A stretch of 29,890 bases of DNA from Euplotes aediculatus (lineage: Eukaryota; Ciliophora; Spirotrichea; Euplotida; Euplotidae). The stretch lies in the NCBI GenBank assembly GCA_030463445.1, contig JAQGFW010029058.1:1-29890 (forward strand), read 5' to 3'. Made by a program: the position numbers and the translations under genes. Positions 23,306-29,890 of this stretch are shown here, piece after piece. The first letter of the stretch is position 1. Each line of letters starts with the position of its first letter. The notes beneath the pieces are model-generated. The model made no database searches, was not told the DNA's origin, and saw nothing but the letters and a program-made list of their open reading frames with translations.

Positions 23306-24863
23306 AAACAACTCTTATGACACCCAAACCAGCAATTCCTCAATGGCGGTTTTGCTGGTTTCGGTTTTTATAATTGCCACCTGCGGAATCCTCTACGAAC
23401 TACTAATAAGCACCATTTCAACCTATTTTCTCGGAAGCAGCATTTTGCATTTTTCCATTACAATCGGTTTATTCATGAGTGCGATGGGAATCGGCTCGTA
23501 TCTATCAAAATACATTGATAATCAACTACTTGAGCGATTCATCCAAATCGAAATTTGGCTTGGATTAGTCGGAGGACTTTCGGCATTTTTATTATTTTTC
23601 GCATATTCACTCACCGAAAATTATCATCTTATTGCCTTTTGCTTGATTGTGTTGCTCGGTACATTCATCGGCCTCGAAATTCCGCTCGTTACCCGAATCA
23701 TTAAAGAATATACAACCCTCAAAGACACAATCGCTCAAGTACTTTCGTTCGATTACATCGGGGCGTTGGTAGCATCGGTTGTTTTTCCGTTAGTGCTTCT
23801 ACCCTATCTCGGCACGATGCGAACAGGCTTTTTGGTTGGAATCTTAAATCTTTCGGTAGCAGTTTTCAATCTTTCGGTTTTTAAAAATCAACTCAAAAAT
23901 TACGTCTATCAAAGGTTACTAATCCCTACGGTTGCCATTATTTTTCTTTTGATTTCAGGATTCGTTTACTCTTTCCGAATCACATCATTTTTTGAGCAAT
24001 TTATTTACCAAGACGAAGTAATTTTTGCCGAGCAGTCGCCCTATCAGCGTATTGTTTTGAGTAAATGGAAAGACGATATTCGATTGTATATCAACGGAAA
24101 TTTACAATTTTCGACCATCGACGAATACCGCTACCACGAGCCATTGGTGCATATTCCTATGGCAGTTACGCCCAATCACCAGAAAGTTTTGGTTTTAGGC
24201 GGCGGCGATGGATTTGCAGTAAGAGAATTACTCAAATGGACTGATATTCAAGAAATTACAGTAATAGACCTCGACCCCGTAATGACCGATTTAGGCAAGA
24301 AAAATCCGCTTTTTAGAAAACTAAATCAGGATTCCTTCAACAATCCAAAAGTTAAAATCATCAATGAAGATGCTTTCAATTTTGTGAGTAATACCTCCGA
24401 AAAGTACAATTGTATCATCATTGACCTCCCCGACCCCAACGATACTGGTTTAGGTAAATTATACAGCAAAGAATTCTACGAAATTCTAAAAAAAACTATG
24501 ACAGCCGATGGAGTGATGGTTACGCAAGCGACTTCACCCTACTTTGCCCGTGAGGCATTTTGGTGTATCAAACATACACTCGATGAGGTTTTTGGTAATG
24601 TGTTGCCCTACACAACTTACGTGCCGTCTTTTGGGCAATGGGGCTACGTTTTGGTATCGAAGCAGGTAATTGATAAAAATAAAATTTTAGATAAAATCAT
24701 GGCTCGAAACCTGACTTTGAAGCACATTTCTAAGGCTTCATTTGAGAGTTTTTTTAGTTTTGAACCAGATATTTCGGAGATTCCGACAAAAACCAATCTC
24801 CTTGATAATCAATCACTTGTAGAATATTACGAAGCCGCCACACAAAAATGGGAACAAGAATAA
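23298..24863 (+). CDS. Membrane-fused spermidine synthase-like protein
   Basis: The 521-residue protein joins an N-terminal membrane domain of about seven helices (residues 15-225) to a C-terminal Rossmann domain of the spermidine/spermine synthase family. GGGDG (301-305) binds the aminopropyl donor or SAM-like cofactor, IDLDP (323-327) is the acidic strand end, and DLPDP (376-380) lies where classical spermidine synthases have the catalytic DxxDP motif. The family is often annotated polyamine aminopropyltransferase, but the fused form may use a different substrate at the membrane. No SAM decarboxylase gene is in the window. The ATG at 23298 overlaps the DUF350 stop, and the end overlaps the CotH gene by 16 bp, so the three are coupled. 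Confidence 0.88.
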   Translation: MDKNNSYDTQTSNSSMAVLLVSVFIIATCGILYELLISTISTYFLGSSILHFSITIGLFMSAMGIGSYLSKYIDNQLLERFIQIEIWLGLVGGLSAFLLFFAYSLTENYHLIAFCLIVLLGTFIGLEIPLVTRIIKEYTTLKDTIAQVLSFDYIGALVASVVFPLVLLPYLGTMRTGFLVGILNLSVAVFNLSVFKNQLKNYVYQRLLIPTVAIIFLLISGFVYSFRITSFFEQFIYQDEVIFAEQSPYQRIVLSKWKDDIRLYINGNLQFSTIDEYRYHEPLVHIPMAVTPNHQKVLVLGGGDGFAVRELLKWTDIQEITVIDLDPVMTDLGKKNPLFRKLNQDSFNNPKVKIINEDAFNFVSNTSEKYNCIIIDLPDPNDTGLGKLYSKEFYEILKKTMTADGVMVTQATSPYFAREAFWCIKHTLDEVFGNVLPYTTYVPSFGQWGYVLVSKQVIDKNKILDKIMARNLTLKHISKASFESFFSFEPDISEIPTKTNLLDNQSLVEYYEAATQKWEQE

Positions 24864-26374
24864 ATAAACTGATTTTAATTTTCGGGATTCTTATTTATTT
24901 GGTTGGCTGCCAAAAAGAAAATGGCTTAGTTAGTATTCCACCAGCTAAAAAAGAATTTACATTTTTTGAATTCAAAACTGTTCATAATCCAAATCTGATT
25001 GAAGACCTGATTGGTGTTTTTCAGCAAGATACCATACTCATAACCGTTTTGGCTGGTACTAATTTAAAGGCACTAAAACCATCTTTTAGTACCGTTATTG
25101 ATATAAAAGTCAATGGCATAACCCAAGTCAGCGATAAATCTCCGCAAGATTTCACAAAACCCGTCGCCTACCAAATTACGATTGATGGTGTCAGTAAAAC
25201 CTACATAGTCAAGGTGCAAGACACCAAACTACCAGTCTTGTATATTTCAACCAACAATCGCCCGATTCAGACTAAAACCACTTACATTGAGGGTGAAATG
25301 TCGATTAAAAATAGCAATAGTGAATTGTACAATGGCAAAATTGAAATCAGAGGTCGGGGGAATTCGACGTGGAATTTCCCGAAGAAACCATATAAAATTC
25401 GATTAAACGAAAAAGCCCCATTGCTCGGAATGAACTCCGACAGACATTGGGTTTTGCTGGCCAACTACGCCGATAAGTCGCTGATTAGAAACGAATTAGG
25501 CTTTGAATTAAGTCGGCGATTGGGCTTGGCGTTTACGCCTGCAAGTAGATTTGTAGAGGTAGTTTTGAATGGTTCGTACATCGGTAATTATCAATTAGTT
25601 GAAGCCATTGAAGTTGACAAAGCAAAAGTCAATCTAACTGAAACCACCAAAGATGATGTAACGGGTGGGTATTTGGTAGAAGTTGATGGTTTCAATACCA
25701 CCGAAGATGTGTATTTCAGAACTCCACGAGGAATGCCGCTCTCGGTACATTACCCCGAAAGCGAAGACATCACGCCTGCCCAGCGAAACTACATCGGAAG
25801 CCATTTTAATAGGTTTGAGGTTGCTCTTTTTGAGACCCCGTTTGACTCTCCTACTAATAATTACCGAAAATATTTTGACCTAAAATCTTACGTAAATTTC
25901 TATTTGGTTAATGAAATCATGGGGAATTCCGACATTTTTTGGAGTACTTACCTTTATAAACAACCTAAGAACGATTTGTTGTACGCTGGTCCGGTGTGGG
26001 ATTTTGATATTTCGGCCAATAATGATTTTAGAATTGGTGATTCGGAGAAAAAACTCATGATTGATGCTGCCCACCAACCCCGAATCTGGATAAATCAACT
26101 GATGAAAGACAAAGAGTTTAGAACCCAAGTTAGAAGCCGCTGGAATGAAATTTATCCTCAACTACAACTCGCAAGTTTTATTGATGGATTGGCAGATAAA
26201 CTCATTATTTCGCAACAAAAAAACTTTGTTAAATGGAAAATATTAGACCAAAAAGTACATTTCAATTATCAGGCGGCTGGAAGTTTTGAAGGCGAAGTGG
26301 CTTTTTTGAAGGATTATCTCAAAAACCGAATACTGTGGCTCAACGAACAATTCAACAGTACGAGGTTTCAATAA
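24848..26374 (+). CDS. CotH-family kinase-like lipoprotein
   Basis: The 508-residue protein starts with a lipoprotein signal (LILIFGILIYLVGC, lipidated C21). A beta-sandwich domain (about 35-125, ending in VSKTYIVKVQD) resembles the Ig-like domains on Bacteroidota lipoproteins. The CotH kinase-like domain follows: IEIRGRGNSTWNFPKKPYKI near 160-180, WVLLANYADKSLIRNELGFE, NGSYIGNYQLVEAIEVDK, and GPVWDFDIS at about 381-389 with the metal-binding DFD. CotH proteins are atypical kinases known from Bacillus spore coats. An extracytoplasmic location makes the substrate and ATP source unclear here. The ATG overlaps the end of the preceding gene by 16 bp, placing it in the same operon. Confidence 0.88.
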   Translation: MGTRINKLILIFGILIYLVGCQKENGLVSIPPAKKEFTFFEFKTVHNPNLIEDLIGVFQQDTILITVLAGTNLKALKPSFSTVIDIKVNGITQVSDKSPQDFTKPVAYQITIDGVSKTYIVKVQDTKLPVLYISTNNRPIQTKTTYIEGEMSIKNSNSELYNGKIEIRGRGNSTWNFPKKPYKIRLNEKAPLLGMNSDRHWVLLANYADKSLIRNELGFELSRRLGLAFTPASRFVEVVLNGSYIGNYQLVEAIEVDKAKVNLTETTKDDVTGGYLVEVDGFNTTEDVYFRTPRGMPLSVHYPESEDITPAQRNYIGSHFNRFEVALFETPFDSPTNNYRKYFDLKSYVNFYLVNEIMGNSDIFWSTYLYKQPKNDLLYAGPVWDFDISANNDFRIGDSEKKLMIDAAHQPRIWINQLMKDKEFRTQVRSRWNEIYPQLQLASFIDGLADKLIISQQKNFVKWKILDQKVHFNYQAAGSFEGEVAFLKDYLKNRILWLNEQFNSTRFQ

Positions 26375-26496
26375 AACCTATTTAACTGATAATCAGGCTG
26401 ATACCGTAAAATAAAAATCACTTTGTTTTTGATTCAAAACTGATTCTATTCGTGTAAATTCAAACCAATTACTCACCATGAAAACACAGATAGAGC

Positions 26497-27402
26497 ATGA
26501 AAATCGAAGACCATTGGTTCAAAAAAGAGGATGATTCTGAAAAATTAATCATCTCAAAATCAGATAACGCTCGGCATAACATTGACCCCGATTATCTAAT
26601 CGTTCACTACACCGCCACCGATACGGCTGCTGCCGCTATTGATTGGTTCAAGACTGTTCCGCCCAATAATCCTGACCGTATTGCGGCTCATTTGGTCATT
26701 GACCTCGACGGTACGATTACGCAATTGATTCCGTTTAATCGCCGAGCCAATCACGCCGGTTATAGCAATTGGGATGGACTTTCGGGTATGAATATTCATT
26801 CAATTGGTATCGAGATTGTGAATGCAGGATTCCTCGAAAAAATGGCTGATGGCACTTTTAGACGCAGAATCGGGAAAGACAATGCAGGAAACCCAACTTT
26901 CAGAACTTATCCTGCCTCAATAGCCAGTAAAATTGTAAAAACTAAGCATAAACATAAGTTTTGGACTGATGCCGATAATAATCATTGGTTCAAATTTCCG
27001 CAAGAGCAGTTAGATGCCCTCTATGCGGTCAGTAAAATATTGATGAATCATTACCAATTGATTCAAGCTATCGGACACGACGATATTTCACCTGCTCGCA
27101 AACCCGACCCAGGTCCGGCTTTTCCGTGGGATGAATTCAAAACTCAGGTATTTGGCAGTACCAATAATGTAGGAAAAATCTTCAAAGTGAATACTACCGG
27201 TACCAAGTTTCGGACTGGACCGAGTACTACATTTGCCGAAATCAAATCATTAGCAAACGGTTTTGAAGTAGGATTAATAGAAACCGTTGGTAGTTGGAGC
27301 AAAGTTTACTTGGTCAATACCAAACGTGATGTTGTAGCCGCCGACGGAAGTAGTATCAAATCTATTGGGTACATCCATAGCTCATTGCTGACACTTAAAT
27401 GA
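26497..27402 (+). CDS. N-acetylmuramoyl-L-alanine amidase (Amidase_2) with SH3-like domain
   Basis: The 301-residue protein cleaves the bond between N-acetylmuramic acid and L-alanine of peptidoglycan. The Amidase_2/PGRP fold is shown by DYLIVHYTA (zinc ligand H37), AAHLVIDLDG (H65), NHAGYSNW (H86), GIEIVN (E106) and IGHDDISPARKPDPG (H194, D204). The C-terminal ~75 residues (KVNTTGTKFRTGPSTTF, VGSWSKVYLVN) form an SH3-like, wall-binding domain. No signal peptide is present at this start, so it may act in the cytoplasm on recycled fragments like AmpD, or be exported in an unseen way. It precedes the tmRNA gene by about 165 bp and seems monocistronic. Confidence 0.9.
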   Translation: MKIEDHWFKKEDDSEKLIISKSDNARHNIDPDYLIVHYTATDTAAAAIDWFKTVPPNNPDRIAAHLVIDLDGTITQLIPFNRRANHAGYSNWDGLSGMNIHSIGIEIVNAGFLEKMADGTFRRRIGKDNAGNPTFRTYPASIASKIVKTKHKHKFWTDADNNHWFKFPQEQLDALYAVSKILMNHYQLIQAIGHDDISPARKPDPGPAFPWDEFKTQVFGSTNNVGKIFKVNTTGTKFRTGPSTTFAEIKSLANGFEVGLIETVGSWSKVYLVNTKRDVVAADGSSIKSIGYIHSSLLTLK

Positions 27403-27566
27403 TTGAATATCAGACTATAAGAATAAACGAAACGAGGCAACAAGAAGTTTTACCAGCTTATTTATCGCATTTCTCTAATCTTTCATTCTTAGGTCTAATT
27501 CATAAATCTACCGCATCTCTGGAACTTTCTCTAAACAATAAACTGTTTACCGTAAACCAACTATTC

Positions 27567-27939
27567 GGGGATGACCGGTTTTGACGGCGTGAGTGGTTGC
27601 GAGTATAAGCACGTCAGGAGGTGATGGAAGGTCTCCTGTCAAAAAATCCATCGAACAATAACTGGCAACTATCAGTATGCCATGGCTGCTTAATTCAGGA
27701 TTGAATTAAACTTTTAGCCACATTCCGCCCTGTCCAACCTCTGCCGATGGGGGATTCGGAGTGTCGAAATGCAGAGGCGAATCGTATGTTGTTGTTGGTT
27801 ACGGTTTAGTACTAAACAAATAAGGTCGAGTTTAGGTATGTCGGACACCTTGCTCAACTCGAAAATTAAGACCTACTAAGCGTGTAGAAGGCTCGACAGT
27901 TGCCATGTTCGGACGGCGGTTCGAATCCGCCCATCTCCA
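27567..27939 (+). ncRNA. ssrA: tmRNA (transfer-messenger RNA)
   Basis: The 373-nt RNA begins GGGGATGACCGG and ends with a T-arm (GGCGGTTCGAATCCGCC) and CATCTCC-A. The 5' GGGGATG pairs with 3' CATCTCC over 7 bp, with the G-U at the third pair that alanyl-tRNA synthetase recognises. CCA is not encoded. The tag frame starts at GGC (27664-27666) and runs to TAA (27691-27693), giving GNYQYAMAA, which has the nine-residue form and YAxAA end typical of Bacteroidota tags. The RNA frees stalled ribosomes and marks products for proteolysis. A perfect terminator follows at 27952-27985, and a recombinase gene begins 97 bp downstream. Confidence 0.97.
27915..27939 (+). other. Probable attachment site half (att) at the 3' end of ssrA
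   Basis: The T-arm and acceptor end of tmRNA are a well-known integration target of tyrosine recombinases, and a recombinase gene starts 97 bp downstream. The other att copy would lie at the far end of the element, beyond this window, so the exact core cannot be defined. The call is inference from position. Confidence 0.5.
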
Positions 27940-27951
27940 CAATTTTACTAA

Positions 27952-27985
27952 AAAGGCTTGATAATCGCTTGATTATCAAGCCTTT
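27952..27985. terminator. Strong hairpin terminator after ssrA
   Basis: AAAGGCTTGATAATC (27952-27966) pairs perfectly with GATTATCAAGCCTTT (27971-27985) around a GCTT loop, followed by CCGTTTTT. The 15-bp stem ends tmRNA transcription and separates it from the recombinase gene. If the att core is within ssrA, this hairpin belongs to the incoming element. Confidence 0.9.
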
Positions 27986-28000
27986 CCGTTTTTATAACCC

Positions 28001-28033
28001 TGTTACAATTTAATTGTAACATAAAATGTAACA
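28001..28033. promoter_or_regulatory. Palindromic operator-like site before the recombinase gene
   Basis: TGTTACAATT-T-AATTGTAACA (28001-28021) is a perfect 10-bp inverted repeat around one base. A further half-site TGTAACA follows at 28027-28033, ending 2 bp before the recombinase ATG. This is a typical layout for repression of, or binding by, the recombinase or a small element-encoded protein. No protein partner is visible in the window. Confidence 0.65.
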
Positions 28034-28035
28034 AA

Positions 28036-29172
28036 ATGGCTAAAAGTAAACCTAAATACAAAAAATGCGTGGTTCGCAAATACAAAACTGGTAGCATAAT
28101 TGAGTACTGGGTGACTGATATGGATAGCGGTTTGCTGGTACGAAGACAAAAAAGGGTGGAAAAACAGCCTAATCCGATGCTTGAACAAATGTGGATTATG
28201 AATTATATCCGAAAAGTTAATACGGCTCTGGAGCAAGGCTATCAGTATCGTAACGTACCAAAACAGGTTAATCCAAAACAGTATAGGTTAATTGATGCAA
28301 TTACAGAACAAGTGAGGTTATTTAATCCGACAATCAGAAAAGATACTGCTCGGACATTTACCAACTTCCAAAACGTGTTTCTGGACTTCCTTAACAAAAA
28401 GAGCCTAAACCATTTGTTACTACACCAATTCGACAAAACGCATATACAGCAATTTATCGGTTATCTAATCGAAACCAGAGGTAATACCAATTTATCAGTC
28501 AATAATCGTATCAGTCAAATGAAGACGGTATTTAATAAACTCATTGAGAGGGGTATGCTCGTAGAGTCTCCAGTAAAAGGTATTAGACCGCTACGAGAAG
28601 ACCAACCAGATATGAATATACCATTTACCGATGAAGCAAAACAGGTGCTAAATGAGTATATGCAGGTACACGACAAACAGTTATACTACTTTACTCAATT
28701 TATGTACTATGCTTTTATTCGTAGAACTGAATTGATGAAACTCCAGATAAAGCATATAGACCTCAAAGAAAGAATTTTTAGACTCTCTGGGTCTATGACT
28801 AAAAACCGAAAATCTGAAACGGTTGAGATTTACGAACCGCTCTATCAAATTATACTTGAAATGAATCTGGATAAATACGACTCCGAATGTTATGTATTTG
28901 GCTCGGCACGTATGCCAAACAAAGTACCGTACCAAAAAGCCGATACATTTACCGACAGGTTTAAATTAGTGCTAACAAAAACGAACCTACGGATAAACGG
29001 CTGGAGTATCTACACATTCAAAGATTCGGGCATTGTGGCGGCTTATAAGGCTGGTATGGATATTCGTAAACTTCAAATGATGGTTAGGCATCATTCGCTC
29101 GAAATGCTCGAAATTTATCTACGCTCGCAAGGGTTGAGGGGTGCGAACTCTGACCTATCAATGAAGTGGTAA
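28036..29172 (+). CDS. Tyrosine recombinase / integrase of an ssrA-inserted element
   Basis: The 378-residue protein has a SAM-like DNA-binding region (about 100-180, QFIGYLIETRG) and a catalytic domain from about 195. FIRRTELMKLQI (227-238) carries the first catalytic arginine (R229), and MTKNRKSETVEI (254-265) the beta-hairpin lysine. RHHSLEMLEIYLR (351-363) carries H352 and the nucleophile Y361. Where most integrases have HxxR, it has Y326-T-F-K329, a variant seen in Bacteroidota integrases (usually YSFKHTG; here YTFKDSG). It begins 97 bp after ssrA and reads away from it, as expected for an element that inserted at the 3' end of ssrA. It is preceded by a palindromic operator and followed by an iteron-like region. 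Confidence 0.9.
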   Translation: MAKSKPKYKKCVVRKYKTGSIIEYWVTDMDSGLLVRRQKRVEKQPNPMLEQMWIMNYIRKVNTALEQGYQYRNVPKQVNPKQYRLIDAITEQVRLFNPTIRKDTARTFTNFQNVFLDFLNKKSLNHLLLHQFDKTHIQQFIGYLIETRGNTNLSVNNRISQMKTVFNKLIERGMLVESPVKGIRPLREDQPDMNIPFTDEAKQVLNEYMQVHDKQLYYFTQFMYYAFIRRTELMKLQIKHIDLKERIFRLSGSMTKNRKSETVEIYEPLYQIILEMNLDKYDSECYVFGSARMPNKVPYQKADTFTDRFKLVLTKTNLRINGWSIYTFKDSGIVAAYKAGMDIRKLQMMVRHHSLEMLEIYLRSQGLRGANSDLSMKW

Positions 29173-29259
29173 AGAGCCGCTAAAAAGAAAAGTTTACGGT
29201 AAAATTCTGATAACCAAAAATTGTACTGTGTGTGAGTTTTGGAGAGTTTTACCCTTTTT

Positions 29260-29464
29260 TTTGGAACATTTGGAACAAACCCTATTTTTGGAACATTTGG
29301 AACATATTTGGAACAATTTTGGAACAAACTTTTATACTGATTATCAATTACTTATCTTTATTTGTTCCAAAGTTCCAAATTTTTAATAAAAAAAAATAAT
29401 ATACGTTTTTTTAGTGTTTTGGTGTTCAAACGATGTTCCAAACGTGTTCCAAATATGTTCCAAA
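29260..29464. repeat. Inverted iteron-like array TTTGGAACA / TGTTCCAAA
   Basis: Six perfect TTTGGAACA units lie at 29260, 29269, 29287, 29296, 29307 and 29318. They face six reverse units: TGTTCCAAA at 29363, 29434, 29445 and 29456, and imperfect ones at 29372 (8 of 9) and 29423 (one C missing). Spacings are 9, 11 or multiples close to one helical turn. The segments between them, including 29380-29420, are very AT-rich. This is the layout of a replication origin or a cooperative regulator-binding region of a mobile element. Nothing in the window is known to bind it. Confidence 0.75.
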
Positions 29465-29529
29465 ATCGGGGTATTTTCGGGGTTTTGGCTGTGTGGTGTT
29501 GTACTTTTCCAAGATTTTGCCCAAAATAA

Positions 29530-29557
29530 AAGAGGTGGTACGATTATACCACCTCTT
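29530..29557. terminator. Hairpin terminator, probably of the minus-strand gene
   Basis: AAGAGGTGGTA (29530-29540) pairs perfectly with TACCACCTCTT (29547-29557) around a 6-nt loop. It lies 37 bp past the stop of the partial gene at 29594-29890. The flanking AATAA and TTATT extend the symmetry, so it can work in both directions. Confidence 0.8.
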
Positions 29558-29593
29558 ATTGTTGAAATATACTCTAAATATCCTCTAAATATC

Positions 29594-29890
29594 TTATAAA
29601 AATGCTTTATTTATAGTTATCAATGTATCACCGTTGGGTAATTCTGTATAAATAGGGCGTTTTCTTTCTTCATTCACAATAAAAACCAGAACCAATAACG
29701 CAAAAATTAAAGTCTGTTTTTTGTAGCGTGAATTAAAGCCTATCAGCACCACCAAAATACCTACCACCGTAACCACGATTTGAGTGGTACTAAGGCGATT
29801 CCATGCGGCTGGCAAGATACCACCCTCATAAAAAACAATATCTATACCACCCTCATAGTTATCACCACCCACGGCAATTCCCTCTGGTAG
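29594..29890 (-). CDS. Small membrane protein, 5' end beyond window
   Basis: An open frame on the minus strand runs from the right edge to a TAA at 29596-29594, giving at least 98 residues. An internal GTG at 29872 could start it, but the frame is open upstream, so the true start may be outside. The visible part has a Gly-rich stretch (LPEGIAVGGDNYEGGIDIVF with a second YEGGI), then two hydrophobic helices (TTQIVVTVVGILVVLIGF and TLIFALLVLVFIVNEE) and a short polar tail. I do not recognise the family. Its place beyond the integrase and iteron-like array suggests it belongs to the mobile element. Confidence 0.6.
   Translation of the reverse strand, partial: LPEGIAVGGDNYEGGIDIVFYEGGILPAAWNRLSTTQIVVTVVGILVVLIGFNSRYKKQTLIFALLVLVFIVNEERKRPIYTELPNGDTLITINKAFL

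Noticed and set aside
26479-26535. Short ORF whose ATG lies 18 bp ahead of the amidase start
   Set aside because: It is 18 codons in another frame; a leader-peptide role is conceivable but nothing supports it.
27399-27584. 61-codon ORF overlapping the amidase stop (ATGA) and running into tmRNA
   Set aside because: It ends inside the tmRNA 5' end and spans the tmRNA promoter region; the protein resembles nothing and is more likely chance.
29115-29327. Minus-strand ORF with VPNVPK repeats
   Set aside because: The repeats are the translated iteron-like units; the frame is a by-product of the DNA repeat.
29260-29464. CRISPR array
   Set aside because: Units are 9 bp, face each other and have no uniform spacers; no cas gene is present.

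Overview
The window looks like chromosomal DNA of a member of the Bacteroidota, most likely Cytophagales (Spirosomataceae-like: Emticicia, Runella or Arcicella relatives). The signs are moderate-to-low G+C, few visible Shine-Dalgarno sequences, a tmRNA tag ending YAMAA, a C-terminal stack domain on a secreted beta-helix protein, and a CotH lipoprotein next to a DUF4178/DUF350 operon. The genus is inference; no rRNA is present to fix it.

Layout, left to right. (1) 1-3447: end of a secreted LamG-like protein (minus strand, cut by the window edge), then a di-iron sterol-desaturase-type membrane hydroxylase and a secreted GH29 alpha-L-fucosidase. (2) 3519-7278, minus strand: a probable TSUP transporter - malonyl-CoA synthetase (MatB) - MadL - MadM operon for taking up malonate and activating it. 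(3) 7329-10829: a compact restriction-modification module (XRE regulator, PD-(D/E)XK nuclease, fused methylase-specificity protein). It sits between two ~94-bp direct repeats, each holding the last codons and the terminator of etfA. (4) 10804-12569, minus strand: etfB-etfA. (5) 12912-21290: housekeeping and unknown genes (TPR protein, hypothetical, type I asparaginase, HI0933-type flavoprotein, beta-helix protein, pentapeptide-repeat protein, Tex). Palindromic and short tandem repeats are scattered among them, and some lie in frame inside genes. (6) 21418-26374: a tightly packed DUF4178 / small membrane protein / DUF350 / membrane-fused spermidine-synthase-like / CotH operon. (7) 26497-27402: an N-acetylmuramoyl-L-alanine amidase. 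(8) 27567-27939: tmRNA (ssrA) with a strong terminator. Immediately after it come a tyrosine recombinase with a palindromic operator, an inverted iteron-like array flanking an AT-rich core, and a partial membrane-protein gene. This right end is very probably the start of an integrated genetic element that used the 3' end of ssrA as its attachment site and runs out of the window.

The most notable points are the restriction-modification module inserted with a long target duplication at the 3' end of etfA, its unusual gene architecture and twin operator-like palindromes, the iteron-like array of the ssrA-associated island, and REP-type palindromes that add residues in frame to two conserved proteins (Tex and the HI0933-family flavoprotein). 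All calls rest on reading the sequence; no database search was possible.
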